The notes under the pieces were generated by a model that was given only the letters and a program-made list of their open reading frames with translations, searched no databases and was not told where the DNA came from. Shown here one piece after another: positions 1 through 8,999 of a stretch of DNA of 64,000 nt. Both the position numbers and the translations under genes were made by a program. This stretch comes from Pseudomonadota bacterium. Lineage in GTDB: Bacteria; Pseudomonadota; Gammaproteobacteria; Burkholderiales; Rhodocyclaceae. The DNA is taken from positions 62,001-126,000 of the forward strand of contig JAGTRS010000004.1 of NCBI GenBank assembly GCA_018262195.1. Direction: 5' to 3'. The number at the start of each line of letters is the position of its first letter. The first letter of the stretch is position 1.

Positions 1-223
1 CCATCTGCTTCATCTTGGCGTGCGAGGTCAGACCACACTTCAGGCCGACGACGCGATTGCCGCGCGCCAGCTTGCGGCGCAGGATTTCGTTCTGGATGGC
101 GTAGGCATCATCCCAGTCCATCTCGGGATGGGCATCGGTGATCTTGACGACGTCGTGCGCCTGCAGTTCGGCGTTCTCGAGCAGTTCAGCCAGTTGGCCG
201 ATCGTTTGTTGACTCAGCTTCAT
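1..223 (-). CDS. dmpH: 4-oxalocrotonate decarboxylase, N-terminal part (truncated by window edge)
   Basis: Only the first 74 or so codons are in the window; the gene runs off the left edge. The visible residues ([19 protein letters not shown], later [11 protein letters not shown] and [13 protein letters not shown]) match the 4-oxalocrotonate decarboxylase / 2-oxopent-4-enoate hydratase family. Position after dmpG argues for DmpH, because a separate DmpE-like gene lies at 3611-4393. In the meta pathway the enzyme decarboxylates 2-oxo-3-hexenedioate to 2-hydroxypenta-2,4-dienoate, in complex with DmpE. Its ATG overlaps the dmpG stop codon by 4 bases (ATGA), so translation is probably coupled. 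Confidence 0.85.
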   Translation of the reverse strand, partial: MKLSQQTIGQLAELLENAELQAHDVVKITDAHPEMDWDDAYAIQNEILRRKLARGNRVVGLKCGLTSHAKMKQM

Positions 224-1251
224 GCTAGCAGCCCTCTTTCTCTCGCCATCGTAATGGCGGTGTCTTCAATCATGTCTTCCTGCCCACCGACCATGCCGCG
301 ACGACCCAGTTCGACAAGGATTTCGCGGGCCGGCACGCCGTACTTGGCGGAAGCCCGTTTGGCAAACAGCAGGAAGGAGCCATAGACGCCGGCGTAGCCA
401 AGGGTCAGCGCATCGCGGTCGATGCGGATCGGGAAGTCCATCATCGGCACGACCAGATCTTCGGCCACGTCGGTGATTTTGGCGACATCAACCCCTGTCT
501 CGATCCCCATCAGGCTGCACACGGCGATCAGCACTTCCATCGGCGTATTGCCTGCCCCGGCACCGAGGCCAGCGGCTGCGGCATCGATCCGGTTGGCACC
601 GACTTCGATGGCGGCGATGGAGTTGGCCACACCCATGGCCAGGTTGTGGTGACCGTGGAAGCCGAGTTCGGTTTCCGGCTTCAATGCGGCCCGCACGGCA
701 CCCAGGCGTTCCTTCACGCCTTCCGGCAGCAGGTGACCGGCCGAGTCGGTGACGTAGATACAGTTGGCGCCGTAGGACTCCATCAGCTTGGCCTGCTTGA
801 CCAAGCCTTCGGCGCTGTTCATGTGGGCCATCATCAGGAAGCCGACGGTATCCATCTCCAGCTTGCGGGCCATGGTGATGTGCTGTTCGGAGACATCGGC
901 CTCCGTGCAGTGGGTGGCAACCCGGATGGTGTTGACGCCAAGGTCACGCGCCATCTTCAGGTGATCGACGGTCCCGATGCCGGGCAGCAGCAGGGCAGAA
1001 ACCTTGGCTCGCTTCATTTTCGGAATCACCGTGCCGAGGTATTCCTCGTCGGTATGCGCCGGGAAACCATAGTTGACCGAGGAGCCACCGAGGCCATCGC
1101 CGTGGGTGACTTCTATCAGGGGGATGCCGGCTTCGTCGAGGCCGGTGGCGATGCTGACCATCTGGTCGAGAGTCATCAGGTGACGCTTGGGATGCATGCC
1201 ATCCCGCAGGGTCATGTCATGGACGGTAATTTTTTTGCCGCGTAGGGTCAT
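220..1251 (-). CDS. dmpG: 4-hydroxy-2-oxovalerate aldolase
   Basis: A 343-residue protein of the HMGL-like TIM-barrel aldolase family. It cleaves 4-hydroxy-2-oxovalerate into pyruvate and acetaldehyde and normally channels the acetaldehyde to DmpF. Near the N terminus the motif [14 protein letters not shown] carries the metal-binding Asp, and [11 protein letters not shown] later carries the metal-binding His pair; [11 protein letters not shown] is also typical. I chose the ATG at 1251 ([11 protein letters not shown]), which is where family members start; an in-frame extension upstream has no family resemblance. It lies 16 bases after dmpF and overlaps dmpH. A paralogue is at 37382-38446. Confidence 0.93.
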   Translation of the reverse strand: MTLRGKKITVHDMTLRDGMHPKRHLMTLDQMVSIATGLDEAGIPLIEVTHGDGLGGSSVNYGFPAHTDEEYLGTVIPKMKRAKVSALLLPGIGTVDHLKMARDLGVNTIRVATHCTEADVSEQHITMARKLEMDTVGFLMMAHMNSAEGLVKQAKLMESYGANCIYVTDSAGHLLPEGVKERLGAVRAALKPETELGFHGHHNLAMGVANSIAAIEVGANRIDAAAAGLGAGAGNTPMEVLIAVCSLMGIETGVDVAKITDVAEDLVVPMMDFPIRIDRDALTLGYAGVYGSFLLFAKRASAKYGVPAREILVELGRRGMVGGQEDMIEDTAITMARERGLLA

Positions 1252-1267
1252 TTTTTTCTCCAGTTCC

Positions 1268-2179
1268 TTAGGCAACCACGGGCTCGAGCTTGAGCGTGCC
1301 ATTGATCATTTCTTCGGCGAACATCTCGGCGGTGCGGGCACCGGCGGCAGTCATGATGTCGAGGTTGCCGGCGTAGGTCGGCAGGAAGTCGCCGAGGCCG
1401 GTGACTTCCATGTAGACGGAGACACGGTTGCCATCGAAAACCGGGCCGTTGACCAGGCGATAGCCCGGAACGTACTTCTGGACTTCCTTGATCATGGCGT
1501 GCATGGATTCGGTGATCTTTTGCTGATCCGGGGCTGTTTCGGTCAGGCAGTGCACGGTGTCGCGCATGACGAGCGGCGGTTCGGCCGGATTGATGATGAT
1601 GATGGCCTTGCCCTTCTTGGCACCACCGACCTTTTCCACTGCACCGGCGGTAGTGCGGGTGAATTCGTCGATGTTCTTGCGGGTGCCGGGACCGGCCGAC
1701 TTGGAAGAAACAGTGGCGACGATTTCGCCGTAGGCGACCGGCTGGACGCGGGAAACGGCAGCGACCATGGGGATGGTGGCCTGGCCACCGCAGGTGACCA
1801 TGTTGACGTTCATTTCACGGCGACCGACATGTTCCTTGAGATTGACCGGCGGCACGCAGTAGGGGCCGATGGCGGCCGGCGTCAGGTCGATCATCAGGAC
1901 ACCGAGGGCGTTGAGCTTGCGGCTGTTCTCGGCGTGAACGTAGGCCGACGTCGCGTCGAAGGCGATCTGGACGTTGTCGGCGAGAACGTGGGGCAGGAAA
2001 CCGTCGACGCCGGTCGAACATGTCTTCAGACCCATCTCGGCGGCACGCTTGAGACCTTCGGATTCGGGGTCGATACCGATCATCCAGACCGGGTCGAGGA
2101 AGGGGCTGCGCTTCAGTTTGTAGAGCAGGTCGGTCCCGATGTTGCCCGGACCGATCAGGGCGCATTTGATTTTATTCAT
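1268..2179 (-). CDS. dmpF: acetaldehyde dehydrogenase (acylating)
   Basis: A 303-residue NAD-dependent CoA-acylating acetaldehyde dehydrogenase that converts acetaldehyde from DmpG into acetyl-CoA. The N terminus ([18 protein letters not shown]) is the Rossmann nucleotide-binding loop, and the catalytic cysteine is about residue 130 in [10 protein letters not shown]. Length and order directly before dmpG match the DmpFG complex. The start codon overlaps the stop of the preceding AhpD-like gene by 4 bases. The homologue at 36468-37385 is closely similar. Confidence 0.94.
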   Translation of the reverse strand: MNKIKCALIGPGNIGTDLLYKLKRSPFLDPVWMIGIDPESEGLKRAAEMGLKTCSTGVDGFLPHVLADNVQIAFDATSAYVHAENSRKLNALGVLMIDLTPAAIGPYCVPPVNLKEHVGRREMNVNMVTCGGQATIPMVAAVSRVQPVAYGEIVATVSSKSAGPGTRKNIDEFTRTTAGAVEKVGGAKKGKAIIIINPAEPPLVMRDTVHCLTETAPDQQKITESMHAMIKEVQKYVPGYRLVNGPVFDGNRVSVYMEVTGLGDFLPTYAGNLDIMTAAGARTAEMFAEEMINGTLKLEPVVA

Positions 2180-2790
2180 CGAATATCATCCTTCTGATTG
2201 GGTTGATGTTTGCCAACTTGCCAGCCTGTCCGGCTCAGCATCTGGCTTGCTGTTTCGTGAGGCTCGGCCTCGAGGGTGGTGGCCAGCGAGTCGTTCCAGC
2301 GATTGAAGAAGCCGAACAACGAGATCACACCGAGAATTTCGACGATCTGGCCTTCGCTCCAGAACGCTCGCAAGCGTGCAAAGGAAGCATCGGTTACGTC
2401 ATTGGGTACGCTGGCAGCGGCCAGCGCAAAATCGAGGGCGGCTCGTTCCGCATCTGAAAACAACGGACTTTTTTGATACTCGGCAATGGCAGCCAACTTG
2501 TCGGCTTCCACGCCATGCCGCATCGCACTGGTTGCCGTATGGGCACGGCAGTACATGCAGCCGGCCGCCATGCTGGCCACATGCCCGATCAGGCGTTTCA
2601 GGCCGAGATCAACCTCGCCTTTCGGGTCATAGACGCCGCGACTCAGCGCGATCAGACCTTTGGCCAAGGCCGGGCGACGGGCCATGGTCAGTATGCTGTT
2701 CGGCACAAAGCCCAGCGTTCTTTCGAAAAAGGCGAATTCTTCAGCCAGTTCCGGCGTTGCATCATTGGGCAGAGGATCGAGGCGGGCCAT
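2176..2790 (-). CDS. AhpD-like / carboxymuconolactone decarboxylase family protein
   Basis: A 204-residue, mostly helical protein. The segment [17 protein letters not shown] contains the CXXCXXH signature of the AhpD/CMD superfamily, whose members include peroxidase-like disulphide reductases and decarboxylases. The start at 2790 ([10 protein letters not shown]) is chosen over an upstream extension rich in Arg and Ser. It sits inside the meta-cleavage operon, 13 bases after the SDR gene and coupled to dmpF. It is not part of the classical dmp gene set, so a role in peroxide protection of the iron dioxygenase or in an unassigned ring-fission step is only inference. Confidence 0.75.
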   Translation of the reverse strand: MARLDPLPNDATPELAEEFAFFERTLGFVPNSILTMARRPALAKGLIALSRGVYDPKGEVDLGLKRLIGHVASMAAGCMYCRAHTATSAMRHGVEADKLAAIAEYQKSPLFSDAERAALDFALAAASVPNDVTDASFARLRAFWSEGQIVEILGVISLFGFFNRWNDSLATTLEAEPHETASQMLSRTGWQVGKHQPNQKDDIR

Positions 2791-2803
2791 CAGTGTTCTC
2801 CTA

Positions 2804-3598
2804 TCAACAGATCGTCGAAACAACGCCGCCCTCGACGCGCAACGCGGCACCGGTCGTCGCCGCCGCTCTTGCGCTGCAGACGTAGGCGACCAGCGCAGCC
2901 ACTTCGGCCGGATCGATCATGCGTTTGAGGATGGAGGTCGGGCGCCCCTCGGCGAAGAAACGACGCTCCATTTCATCGAGGCTGATGCCGGACTCGGCGG
3001 CCAGTTTCCCGAAGAAGTCGGCGACGCCTTCGGAGCGGGTCGGGCCGGGCAGCACAGCATTGACCGTAACGCCCGTTCCGGCGCAACTCTGTGCCAGGCC
3101 ACGCGACACGGCCAGCTGGGCCGACTTGGTCATGCCGTAATGGATCATCTCGCCCGGTGTGTTGATGCCGGATTCGCTGGAGATAAAGACGATGCGCCCC
3201 CAGTTGGCGGCTTTCATGCCCGGCAGGTAGTGGCGCGAAACACGCACGCCGCTCATCACATTAGTATCGAAGAAACGCTGCCATTCGCTGTCCGGAATGG
3301 ACTCGAAAGGCTTCGGATCGAAGATGCCGAGGTTATTGACCAGGATGTCGGCCTGTGGGCAGGCGGCAAACAAGGCCTGGCAACCATAGGCCGTCGACAG
3401 GTCGGCGGCACAGCCGCTGACCTTGGCATCGGCAACCAGGGCGCGCAGCCGAGCCACGGCTGCATCGACACCGGCCTGACTGCGGCCATTGATCACCACA
3501 TTGGCGCCTTCGCGGGCCAGTTCGGTGGCGATGGCAAAGCCGATGCCGGCGGTTGAACCGGTGACGACAGCCTTCTTGCCGGAGATCAGGAGATCCAT
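2804..3598 (-). CDS. short-chain dehydrogenase/reductase in meta-cleavage operon
   Basis: A 264-residue classical SDR. It has the cofactor motif TGSTAGIGFA (residues about 13-22), NNLGIF in place of the usual NNAG, and an intact catalytic Ser and Tyr-x-x-x-Lys (FISSESG followed by HYGMTK). It should act as an NAD(P)-dependent oxidoreductase on a pathway intermediate; the substrate cannot be read from sequence. It lies between dmpE and the AhpD-like gene with short gaps, so it is co-transcribed. The second cluster also has an SDR (38443-39207), but that copy has lost catalytic residues. Confidence 0.85.
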   Translation of the reverse strand: MDLLISGKKAVVTGSTAGIGFAIATELAREGANVVINGRSQAGVDAAVARLRALVADAKVSGCAADLSTAYGCQALFAACPQADILVNNLGIFDPKPFESIPDSEWQRFFDTNVMSGVRVSRHYLPGMKAANWGRIVFISSESGINTPGEMIHYGMTKSAQLAVSRGLAQSCAGTGVTVNAVLPGPTRSEGVADFFGKLAAESGISLDEMERRFFAEGRPTSILKRMIDPAEVAALVAYVCSARAAATTGAALRVEGGVVSTIC

Positions 3599-3610
3599 GG
3601 TGCGTCGCTC

Positions 3611-4393
3611 TTAGACGAAACGTACCGAGCAACCGCCGATGCCGCCGATCGAGACACGCAGGCTGTCGCCGGCAGTGACCGGGAAGAGCGGAGCAAGCGA
3701 ACCGGACAGGATGACTTCGCCGGCCTTGAGCGGAATGCCCAGTTTGCCGAGGGTATTGGCCAACCAGGCCACGGCATTGATCGGCGAGCCGAGGGCAGCG
3801 GCGCCGGCACCGGTACCGATGATCTCGCCGTTCTTCTCGACGACCATGCCGCACATGGTCAGGTCCAGGCACTTCGGATCGACCAGGCGATCGCCGAGCA
3901 CAAAGACGCCGCAGGAAGCGTTGTCGGCCACGGTGTCCTGGATCTTGATCTTCCAGTTCTCGATGCGCGAATCGACGATCTCGAAGCAGGCCATCACGCC
4001 TTCGGTGGCAGCCAGCACATCGGCGTTGGTGACGCCCGGCCCCATCAGATCCTTCTTCAGCACGAAAGCGATTTCGCCCTCGGCCTTCGGCTGGATCAGG
4101 GTGTTCATCGGGATCGATTCGCCCTCGTTGTAGACCATGCCGTCGAGCAGGTAGCCGAAGTCCGGCTGATAGACGCCGAGCATGTCCATGACCACCTTAC
4201 TGGTGACGCCGATCTTCTTGCCGATGATCTTCTCGCCATTGGCCAGGCGGCGCGACAGCATCTGCTGCTGGATGTGATAAGCATCCTCGATGGTGATGTC
4301 GAAGCCGCGCGAAGTCAGCGGGCTGACCGTCTGGCGGGACGACAGCGCTTCGTAAAGCTCGTCACCCAGTTGGAGAATTTGTGCTTTTTCCAT
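3611..4393 (-). CDS. dmpE: 2-hydroxypenta-2,4-dienoate (2-oxopent-4-enoate) hydratase
   Basis: A 260-residue member of the fumarylacetoacetase-fold hydratase/decarboxylase family. It hydrates 2-hydroxypenta-2,4-dienoate to 4-hydroxy-2-oxovalerate. Typical segments are IIGKKIGVTSKVVMDMLGVYQPDFGYL, KAEGEIAFVLKKDL and the ending GDSLRVSIGGIGGCSVRF. The start at 4393 (MEKAQILQLGDEL) is preceded by an AGAGGAAAC ribosome site; an upstream extension without family resemblance was rejected. Position between dmpD and the SDR, with dmpH elsewhere, supports DmpE over DmpH. Confidence 0.9.
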   Translation of the reverse strand: MEKAQILQLGDELYEALSSRQTVSPLTSRGFDITIEDAYHIQQQMLSRRLANGEKIIGKKIGVTSKVVMDMLGVYQPDFGYLLDGMVYNEGESIPMNTLIQPKAEGEIAFVLKKDLMGPGVTNADVLAATEGVMACFEIVDSRIENWKIKIQDTVADNASCGVFVLGDRLVDPKCLDLTMCGMVVEKNGEIIGTGAGAAALGSPINAVAWLANTLGKLGIPLKAGEVILSGSLAPLFPVTAGDSLRVSIGGIGGCSVRFV

Positions 4394-4410
4394 CGTGATG
4401 TTTCCTCTGT

Positions 4411-5235
4411 TCAATCGGCCAGGAAATGGCCGACGAGATGGTTGAAATCGACGTTGTGTTCGATCTGTACCCAATGGCCGCAGCGCCCGAAGACGTGCAG
4501 CTGGGAATCCTCGATCCAGCGGTTCAGGGTCAGCGAATTGCTCAGCGGAATGACCTTGTCGTCACGGCCGTGGATGATCAGCGTCTTGTGCCTGATCGCC
4601 CGGATGTCCGCTTCGGCACTGGCCATGGCATCGACCCAGCGCTGACGCGGAGCCGGGAACATGGCCGAGAACGACTCCTGGAATCCGGGCCGGATGCTGG
4701 CCTGATAGCGCAGTTCGGCCAGTTCATCCGTCACCAGGCTGCGGTCGTAGGCGAAGATGTCGAGCAGACCGCGCATCGCCTGCAGCGACGGTTCGTAGCC
4801 CCAGACTGAATCCAGCGCCGGCGTAATTTCGAACGGCACGCCGACGCTGCCCATCAACACCAAGCGGCGCACGCGCTGCGGATGGCGAATGGCCAGGGCC
4901 AGCGCGATGGCGCCGCCGAAGGAATTGCCGATCAGATCGGTATGTTCTATACCGAGCGCATCGAGCAAACCAATGGCGTGGTCGACCCAGCCGTCAGTGC
5001 CGTACTGAATGCCGGCCGGCCGCTCGGTGTAGCCGAAGCCAACCATGTCCGGTGCAATCGCCCGGCAGGTTTTGCCCAGTTCGGGCAGCACCAGACGCCA
5101 GTTGGCCCAAGCCGTCACCCCCGGCCCGGAACCGTGGATGAGCAGCACCGGCGCCCCGCTACCGACATCGTGGTAGTTGGTTTCGATGCCGCCCGCCAGG
5201 ATGCGGTGGCCGATTTCGGGAGAAGTTGCCGACAT
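4411..5235 (-). CDS. dmpD: 2-hydroxymuconic semialdehyde hydrolase
   Basis: A 274-residue alpha/beta hydrolase that cleaves the ring-fission product of catechol or methylcatechols. The oxyanion segment LLIHGSGPGVTAW, the nucleophile elbow GNSFGG (Ser about residue 105), the acid in HGRDDKVIPL and the catalytic His in GRCGHWVQIEH are all present. It sits between dmpC and dmpE with gaps of 12 and 17 bases. The second cluster in this window has no dmpD, so this is the only visible hydrolytic branch enzyme. Confidence 0.92.
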   Translation of the reverse strand: MSATSPEIGHRILAGGIETNYHDVGSGAPVLLIHGSGPGVTAWANWRLVLPELGKTCRAIAPDMVGFGYTERPAGIQYGTDGWVDHAIGLLDALGIEHTDLIGNSFGGAIALALAIRHPQRVRRLVLMGSVGVPFEITPALDSVWGYEPSLQAMRGLLDIFAYDRSLVTDELAELRYQASIRPGFQESFSAMFPAPRQRWVDAMASAEADIRAIRHKTLIIHGRDDKVIPLSNSLTLNRWIEDSQLHVFGRCGHWVQIEHNVDFNHLVGHFLAD

Positions 5236-5247
5236 GAGGAGCTCGCC

Positions 5248-6702
5248 TTACAGCTTGATGCAGACGTTCTTGAGTTCGGTGTAGAACTCAAGCGAATGGA
5301 CGCCGCCTTCGCGACCGATACCGGACTGCTTGGCACCGCCGAACGGCGTACGCAGGTCACGCAGGAACCAGCTATTGACCCAGACCAGGCCGACTTCCAT
5401 CTGCGCGGCAACGCGGTGAGCGCGGTTGATGTTCTGGGTGAACACGGAGGCGGCCAGACCGTAGGTCGTGTTGTTGGCGCGCTTGATAACTTCGTCTTCG
5501 CTGTCGAAGGGCATGACCGTCGTACAGGGGCCGAAGATTTCCTCGCGAACCACTGTGGCGCTGTCATCCAGACCCGTCCAGATGGTCGGCTGGACCCAGG
5601 CGCCGTTGGCCAGGTCACCCGGCATGGCCGGAATGCCGCCGCCGGTCACGACCGTCGCGCCTTCGTCGACGGCCTTCTTGTAATAGGACAGCACCTTCTC
5701 GCGATGCTCCTGGCTGACCAGGGGGCCCATGTTGGTGGCCGGGTCGCCCGGCACGCCCAGCTTGAGCTTTTCTGCACCGGCCTTCAGGCGGGCAACGAAT
5801 TCGTCGAAGATCGGACGTTCAACATAAAGACGCTCGGTCCCCAGGCAAACTTGGCCGCAATTGGCGAAGCAGGAGCGAAGCGTCGCTTCGATGGCGACGT
5901 CGAGGTCGGCATCGGCAAAGACGATGCCCGGATTTTTGCCGCCCATTTCCAGCGACACCGGGCGTGAGCCATGCGCCGCGGCCTTGTTGATGATCTCGCC
6001 GGTACGTGTTTCGCCAGTGAAGGTGATGGCGTTGACGTTCTGGTTGGTGGTCAGGAATTCGCCAGCGGAATTCGGGCCAAAACCATGGACGACGTTATAG
6101 ACGCCCTTGGGAACACCGCAGGCATTCATCACTTCGCCGAGCAGCGTGGCGGTCGACGGCGTTTCTTCCGACGGCTTGACGACAACGGTGTTGCCGCAGG
6201 CCAGCGCCGGGCCGACCTTCCAGGTCATCAGCAGCAGCGGCAGGTTCCACGGACAAACGACACCGACCACACCCACCGGACGACGGATCGCGTAGTTCAG
6301 TGCCCCCTTGCCATCCGGCGTCGCCATTTCGAAGAACTCGGTCGGCGCATTCTTGATGACGTCGGCGAAGATCTTGAAATTGGCTGCGCCGCGCGGGATG
6401 TCGATGTGCGAAGCCAGGCTCTTCGGCTTGCCGGTATCGGCACATTCGGCTTCGAGGAATTCGTCGAAGCGGCGATTGATCTCGTCGGCCACCTTGTTCA
6501 GGATGTCGGTACGCTCGACGACGGTCATCTTGCCCCACGGGCCTTTCAGCGCATCGTGCGCCGCCTGCACGGCAGCATCGACTTCGGCCTTGCCGGCTTC
6601 GTGCACCATGCCGATGATCGAGTTATCCAGCGGCGTGCGCTTTTCAAACTGCTTGGCGGTGGCAACGAATTCGCCGTTAATAAAATTCAGGATCTGCTTC
6701 AT
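5248..6702 (-). CDS. dmpC: 2-hydroxymuconic semialdehyde dehydrogenase
   Basis: A 484-residue aldehyde dehydrogenase of the XylG/DmpC type, which oxidises 2-hydroxymuconic semialdehyde to 4-oxalocrotonate with NAD. Visible signatures are VCPWNLPLLLMTWK, FTGETRTGE, the general base in SLEMGGKNPG and the catalytic Cys in CGQVCLGTERLYVERP. The start at 6702 (MKQILNFINGEF) matches the family; a longer reading frame was rejected. It follows the GlcG-like gene and precedes dmpD. A second copy is at 34983-36452. Confidence 0.94.
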   Translation of the reverse strand: MKQILNFINGEFVATAKQFEKRTPLDNSIIGMVHEAGKAEVDAAVQAAHDALKGPWGKMTVVERTDILNKVADEINRRFDEFLEAECADTGKPKSLASHIDIPRGAANFKIFADVIKNAPTEFFEMATPDGKGALNYAIRRPVGVVGVVCPWNLPLLLMTWKVGPALACGNTVVVKPSEETPSTATLLGEVMNACGVPKGVYNVVHGFGPNSAGEFLTTNQNVNAITFTGETRTGEIINKAAAHGSRPVSLEMGGKNPGIVFADADLDVAIEATLRSCFANCGQVCLGTERLYVERPIFDEFVARLKAGAEKLKLGVPGDPATNMGPLVSQEHREKVLSYYKKAVDEGATVVTGGGIPAMPGDLANGAWVQPTIWTGLDDSATVVREEIFGPCTTVMPFDSEDEVIKRANNTTYGLAASVFTQNINRAHRVAAQMEVGLVWVNSWFLRDLRTPFGGAKQSGIGREGGVHSLEFYTELKNVCIKL

Positions 6703-6731
6703 TCCCTTGTTGTCCTTTTGATTTGCTGTTC

Positions 6732-7160
6732 TTAAGCCAGGCCGATAGCGGCCAGCCCTGCCTTGGCGCACTCTTCGTCTTCCGACTCCGAGGCACCGGA
6801 GACACCGATACCGCCTATCCACTCGCCGCCCTCACCAGGCACCGGCAAGCCGCCGCCAAAAACAATCAGGCGCGGCTGGTTGGAAAAGCCGAATTTCATC
6901 CCGTCGTCGTGGCCGATCGCCCCCATCCAGGCCTTGGTCGGAAAGCCGAAGCTGGCCGAGGTGTAGGCCTTGTCGATCGCGATATTGATCGAGTGAATGA
7001 AGGCACCCGGCTGGCGAAGGAAGGCCATCAGATTGCCGCCGCGGTCGACGACCGCGACGTTGATCTTCCAGCCCTTGGCCGCCGCAAAAGCAACCGCCGC
7101 CGCACAAGCTGCGGAGGCTGCCTCAGCAGTGATCCCCGGCGTGCTGACGGCGATTTGCAT
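6732..7160 (-). CDS. GlcG/HbpS-like (DUF336) heme-degrading-type protein
   Basis: A 142-residue small protein with the GlcG/HbpS-like pattern: AAAVAFAAAKGWKINVAVVDRGGNLMAFLRQPGAF, then DKAYTSASFGFPTK and a Gly-rich GGGLPVPGEGGEWIGGIGVSGAS. Such genes are common next to catechol 2,3-dioxygenase genes in meta operons, sometimes annotated as unknown ORFs; the biochemical role there is not established. Its ATG overlaps the dmpB stop codon by one base (ATGA arrangement), so it is translated together with the dioxygenase. Confidence 0.82.
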   Translation of the reverse strand: MQIAVSTPGITAEAASAACAAAVAFAAAKGWKINVAVVDRGGNLMAFLRQPGAFIHSINIAIDKAYTSASFGFPTKAWMGAIGHDDGMKFGFSNQPRLIVFGGGLPVPGEGGEWIGGIGVSGASESEDEECAKAGLAAIGLA

Positions 7161-8086
7161 CAGGTCACCACGGTCAGGAAGCGATCGTTCAGCTTGCGGT
7201 CGTGATAGAACACGGCCGCACCGACTTCATCCATGGTCCACTTCGTAGCCTTCTGATCGGGGTAGGCATAGTTGCCGCCGCAGAAGGTTTCAAAGCGATT
7301 GCCGTTCGGGTCGAAGGCGTAGATGGTCGTGCCGCGGGTCACGCCATGGCGCGTCGGTCCGATGTCGATCGAAACGCGGTTCATCGACATCAGGTCGGCG
7401 GCGCGCAGCACCTGCTCCCAGGTTTCGAGCAGGAAGGAAACGTGGTGCAGCTTGCCCGGTTCCGGATGGCGGACGAAAGCGATGTCATGGGCCTTGGTCG
7501 AGCACGACAGCCAGATTGCCAGATCCTGGTTGTCGTCGAGGGCGATGTGTTCGACGAGATAGAAGCCGAGTACGTCCTGGAAAATGGCCTGGGCCTTTTC
7601 GATATCCGGACCGTAGAGCAGGCAGTGGTCGAGACGGATCGGGGCGATGCCCTTCTCGGCGCCGGCACACCAGGCTTCCGGATTTAGTTCGCCCATTTCG
7701 TTGCCAATAGCCATCTTTTGCGAATACAACTCGATGTCGTGGCCGGTCGGCAGCGTGAAACGCACGCGCTCGCCGGTTTCCAGCAACTCGCCGGCCGGGA
7801 TGCGCTTGGTGGCGATGCCGTAGGCGTTCAGGTCCTTCTCCAGCTTGGCCAGCGTCGCATCGCTATCGACCTTGAAGGCGAAGAAGTCGATACCGGCCGT
7901 ATCGGCCTGACGCAGGATCACGCTGTTGTGATCGCGCTCTTCCCAGGTCTTGAAATAAACGCGGCCCTGGGCATCGCGACCGGTCTCGATCAGGCCCAGC
8001 ACCTTCGAATAGAAATCAACGCTTTCTTCCATGTCGAGTACCCGCATCTGAGCGTGTCCGGGACGTAAAACACCAGTCATTGCCAT
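7160..8086 (-). CDS. dmpB: catechol 2,3-dioxygenase (extradiol), copy 1
   Basis: A 308-residue type I extradiol dioxygenase that opens catechol to 2-hydroxymuconic semialdehyde. The Fe(II) ligands are readable: His about 154 (RLDHCLLYG), His about 215 (GKLHHVSFLL) and Glu about 266 (GNRFETF). The ATG at 8086 (MAMTGVLRPG) is preceded by AGGAG at a spacing of 7, which rules out a longer frame. It is the first gene after a 185-bp control region shared with the divergent GntR gene, so it probably has its own promoter apart from dmpK. Copy 2 is at 33926-34861. Confidence 0.95.
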   Translation of the reverse strand: MAMTGVLRPGHAQMRVLDMEESVDFYSKVLGLIETGRDAQGRVYFKTWEERDHNSVILRQADTAGIDFFAFKVDSDATLAKLEKDLNAYGIATKRIPAGELLETGERVRFTLPTGHDIELYSQKMAIGNEMGELNPEAWCAGAEKGIAPIRLDHCLLYGPDIEKAQAIFQDVLGFYLVEHIALDDNQDLAIWLSCSTKAHDIAFVRHPEPGKLHHVSFLLETWEQVLRAADLMSMNRVSIDIGPTRHGVTRGTTIYAFDPNGNRFETFCGGNYAYPDQKATKWTMDEVGAAVFYHDRKLNDRFLTVVT

Positions 8087-8166
8087 TTGTCTTCTCCTGT
8101 TTTTTTGAGTGTGTTGAGCGCACAAAAATCTATGCAATCAATTTAACGTAACGATATTTACAACCA

Positions 8167-8229
8167 ATCTCGATGTCAATATATTTTCTCGAGATTTTTT
8201 AATTCACCCGAAAATACCTGTTATCGGGT
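8167..8229. promoter_or_regulatory. candidate operators between dmpB and GntR gene
   Basis: The 185-bp gap between the divergent genes is AT-rich and holds three nested symmetric motifs. ATCTCGA at 8167 pairs with TCGAGAT at 8189. The perfect core CTCGAG is part of TTCTCGAGAT at 8186-8195. ACCCGA at 8206 pairs with TCGGGT at 8224. The 10-mer at 8186 recurs in the dmpK-dmpR and tmoA promoter regions. A binding site for the adjacent GntR protein is the simplest inference. Confidence 0.5.
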
Positions 8230-8271
8230 TAAAATTTTCGAACCTGCTTCACTACAAGTTAGCCAACCATC

Positions 8272-8982
8272 ATGAACATCAGCGCCTCTGCCGAAGGCTT
8301 GTCTACCGAGCCGAAGACCCTTGTCGAATCGGCCTACCGGGCTTTGCGCCGGGACATCATCGAAGGAAGCCTGGCGCCGGGTGAAAAGCTCCGGGTCGAG
8401 CACCTCAAGGACAACTACGGGGTCGGCGCCGGCACGCTGCGCGAGGCCCTTTCCCTGCTCATCTCCGATGCCCTCGTCGTCAGCCAGGGCCAGCGCGGCT
8501 TTCGCGTCGCCCCGGTTTCGCTCGAAGACTTCGAAGACATCACCCGCACCCGTGTCATGCTCGAATGCGAGGCCCTGCGCCAATCGATCGCCATGGGCGA
8601 CGATGCCTGGGAAGCCGATCTGGTGGCTGCCTTTCACCGTCTGGCCAAGGCCGAGGAAAAAAGGATAGGCAGTGAAATCCGTGAAGAATGGGAAGAACGC
8701 AACCGCATCTTTCACGAAGTACTGATCGCTGCCTGCCCTTCCCGCTGGCTCAAGCATTTCCTCTCCATCCTCTACCAGCAGGCCGAACGCTATCGGCGAC
8801 TTTCGCTCTATCTGCAGCCGATTCCGCGCGATATCCATGTCGAACATGAAGCCCTGCTCCAGGCCGCCATCAGCCGCGATGCGGACAAAGCCGCCGACAT
8901 GCTGGCGGAACACATCCAGCTGACCTTCCGCTCCGTCCAGGCCATTCCCGCTGACCAATTGAACGAAAAACTCCAGTCATGA
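8272..8982 (+). CDS. GntR-family transcriptional regulator (FCD type)
   Basis: A 236-residue regulator with an N-terminal winged helix (YRALRRDIIEGSLAPGEKLRVEHLKDNYGVGAGTLREALSLLISDALV, about residues 20-70) and a C-terminal all-helical FCD effector domain (about 85-220). It is divergent to dmpB and convergent with dmpQ (18-bp gap), so it interrupts the catabolic operon on the opposite strand. GntR repressors of phenol catabolism are known (AphS of Comamonas, from memory). Repression of dmpB and perhaps of the hydroxylase genes is therefore a reasonable inference. The ligand is unknown. Confidence 0.85.
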   Translation: MNISASAEGLSTEPKTLVESAYRALRRDIIEGSLAPGEKLRVEHLKDNYGVGAGTLREALSLLISDALVVSQGQRGFRVAPVSLEDFEDITRTRVMLECEALRQSIAMGDDAWEADLVAAFHRLAKAEEKRIGSEIREEWEERNRIFHEVLIAACPSRWLKHFLSILYQQAERYRRLSLYLQPIPRDIHVEHEALLQAAISRDADKAADMLAEHIQLTFRSVQAIPADQLNEKLQS

Positions 8983-8999
8983 CGGCCTCCGTCCGCGTC

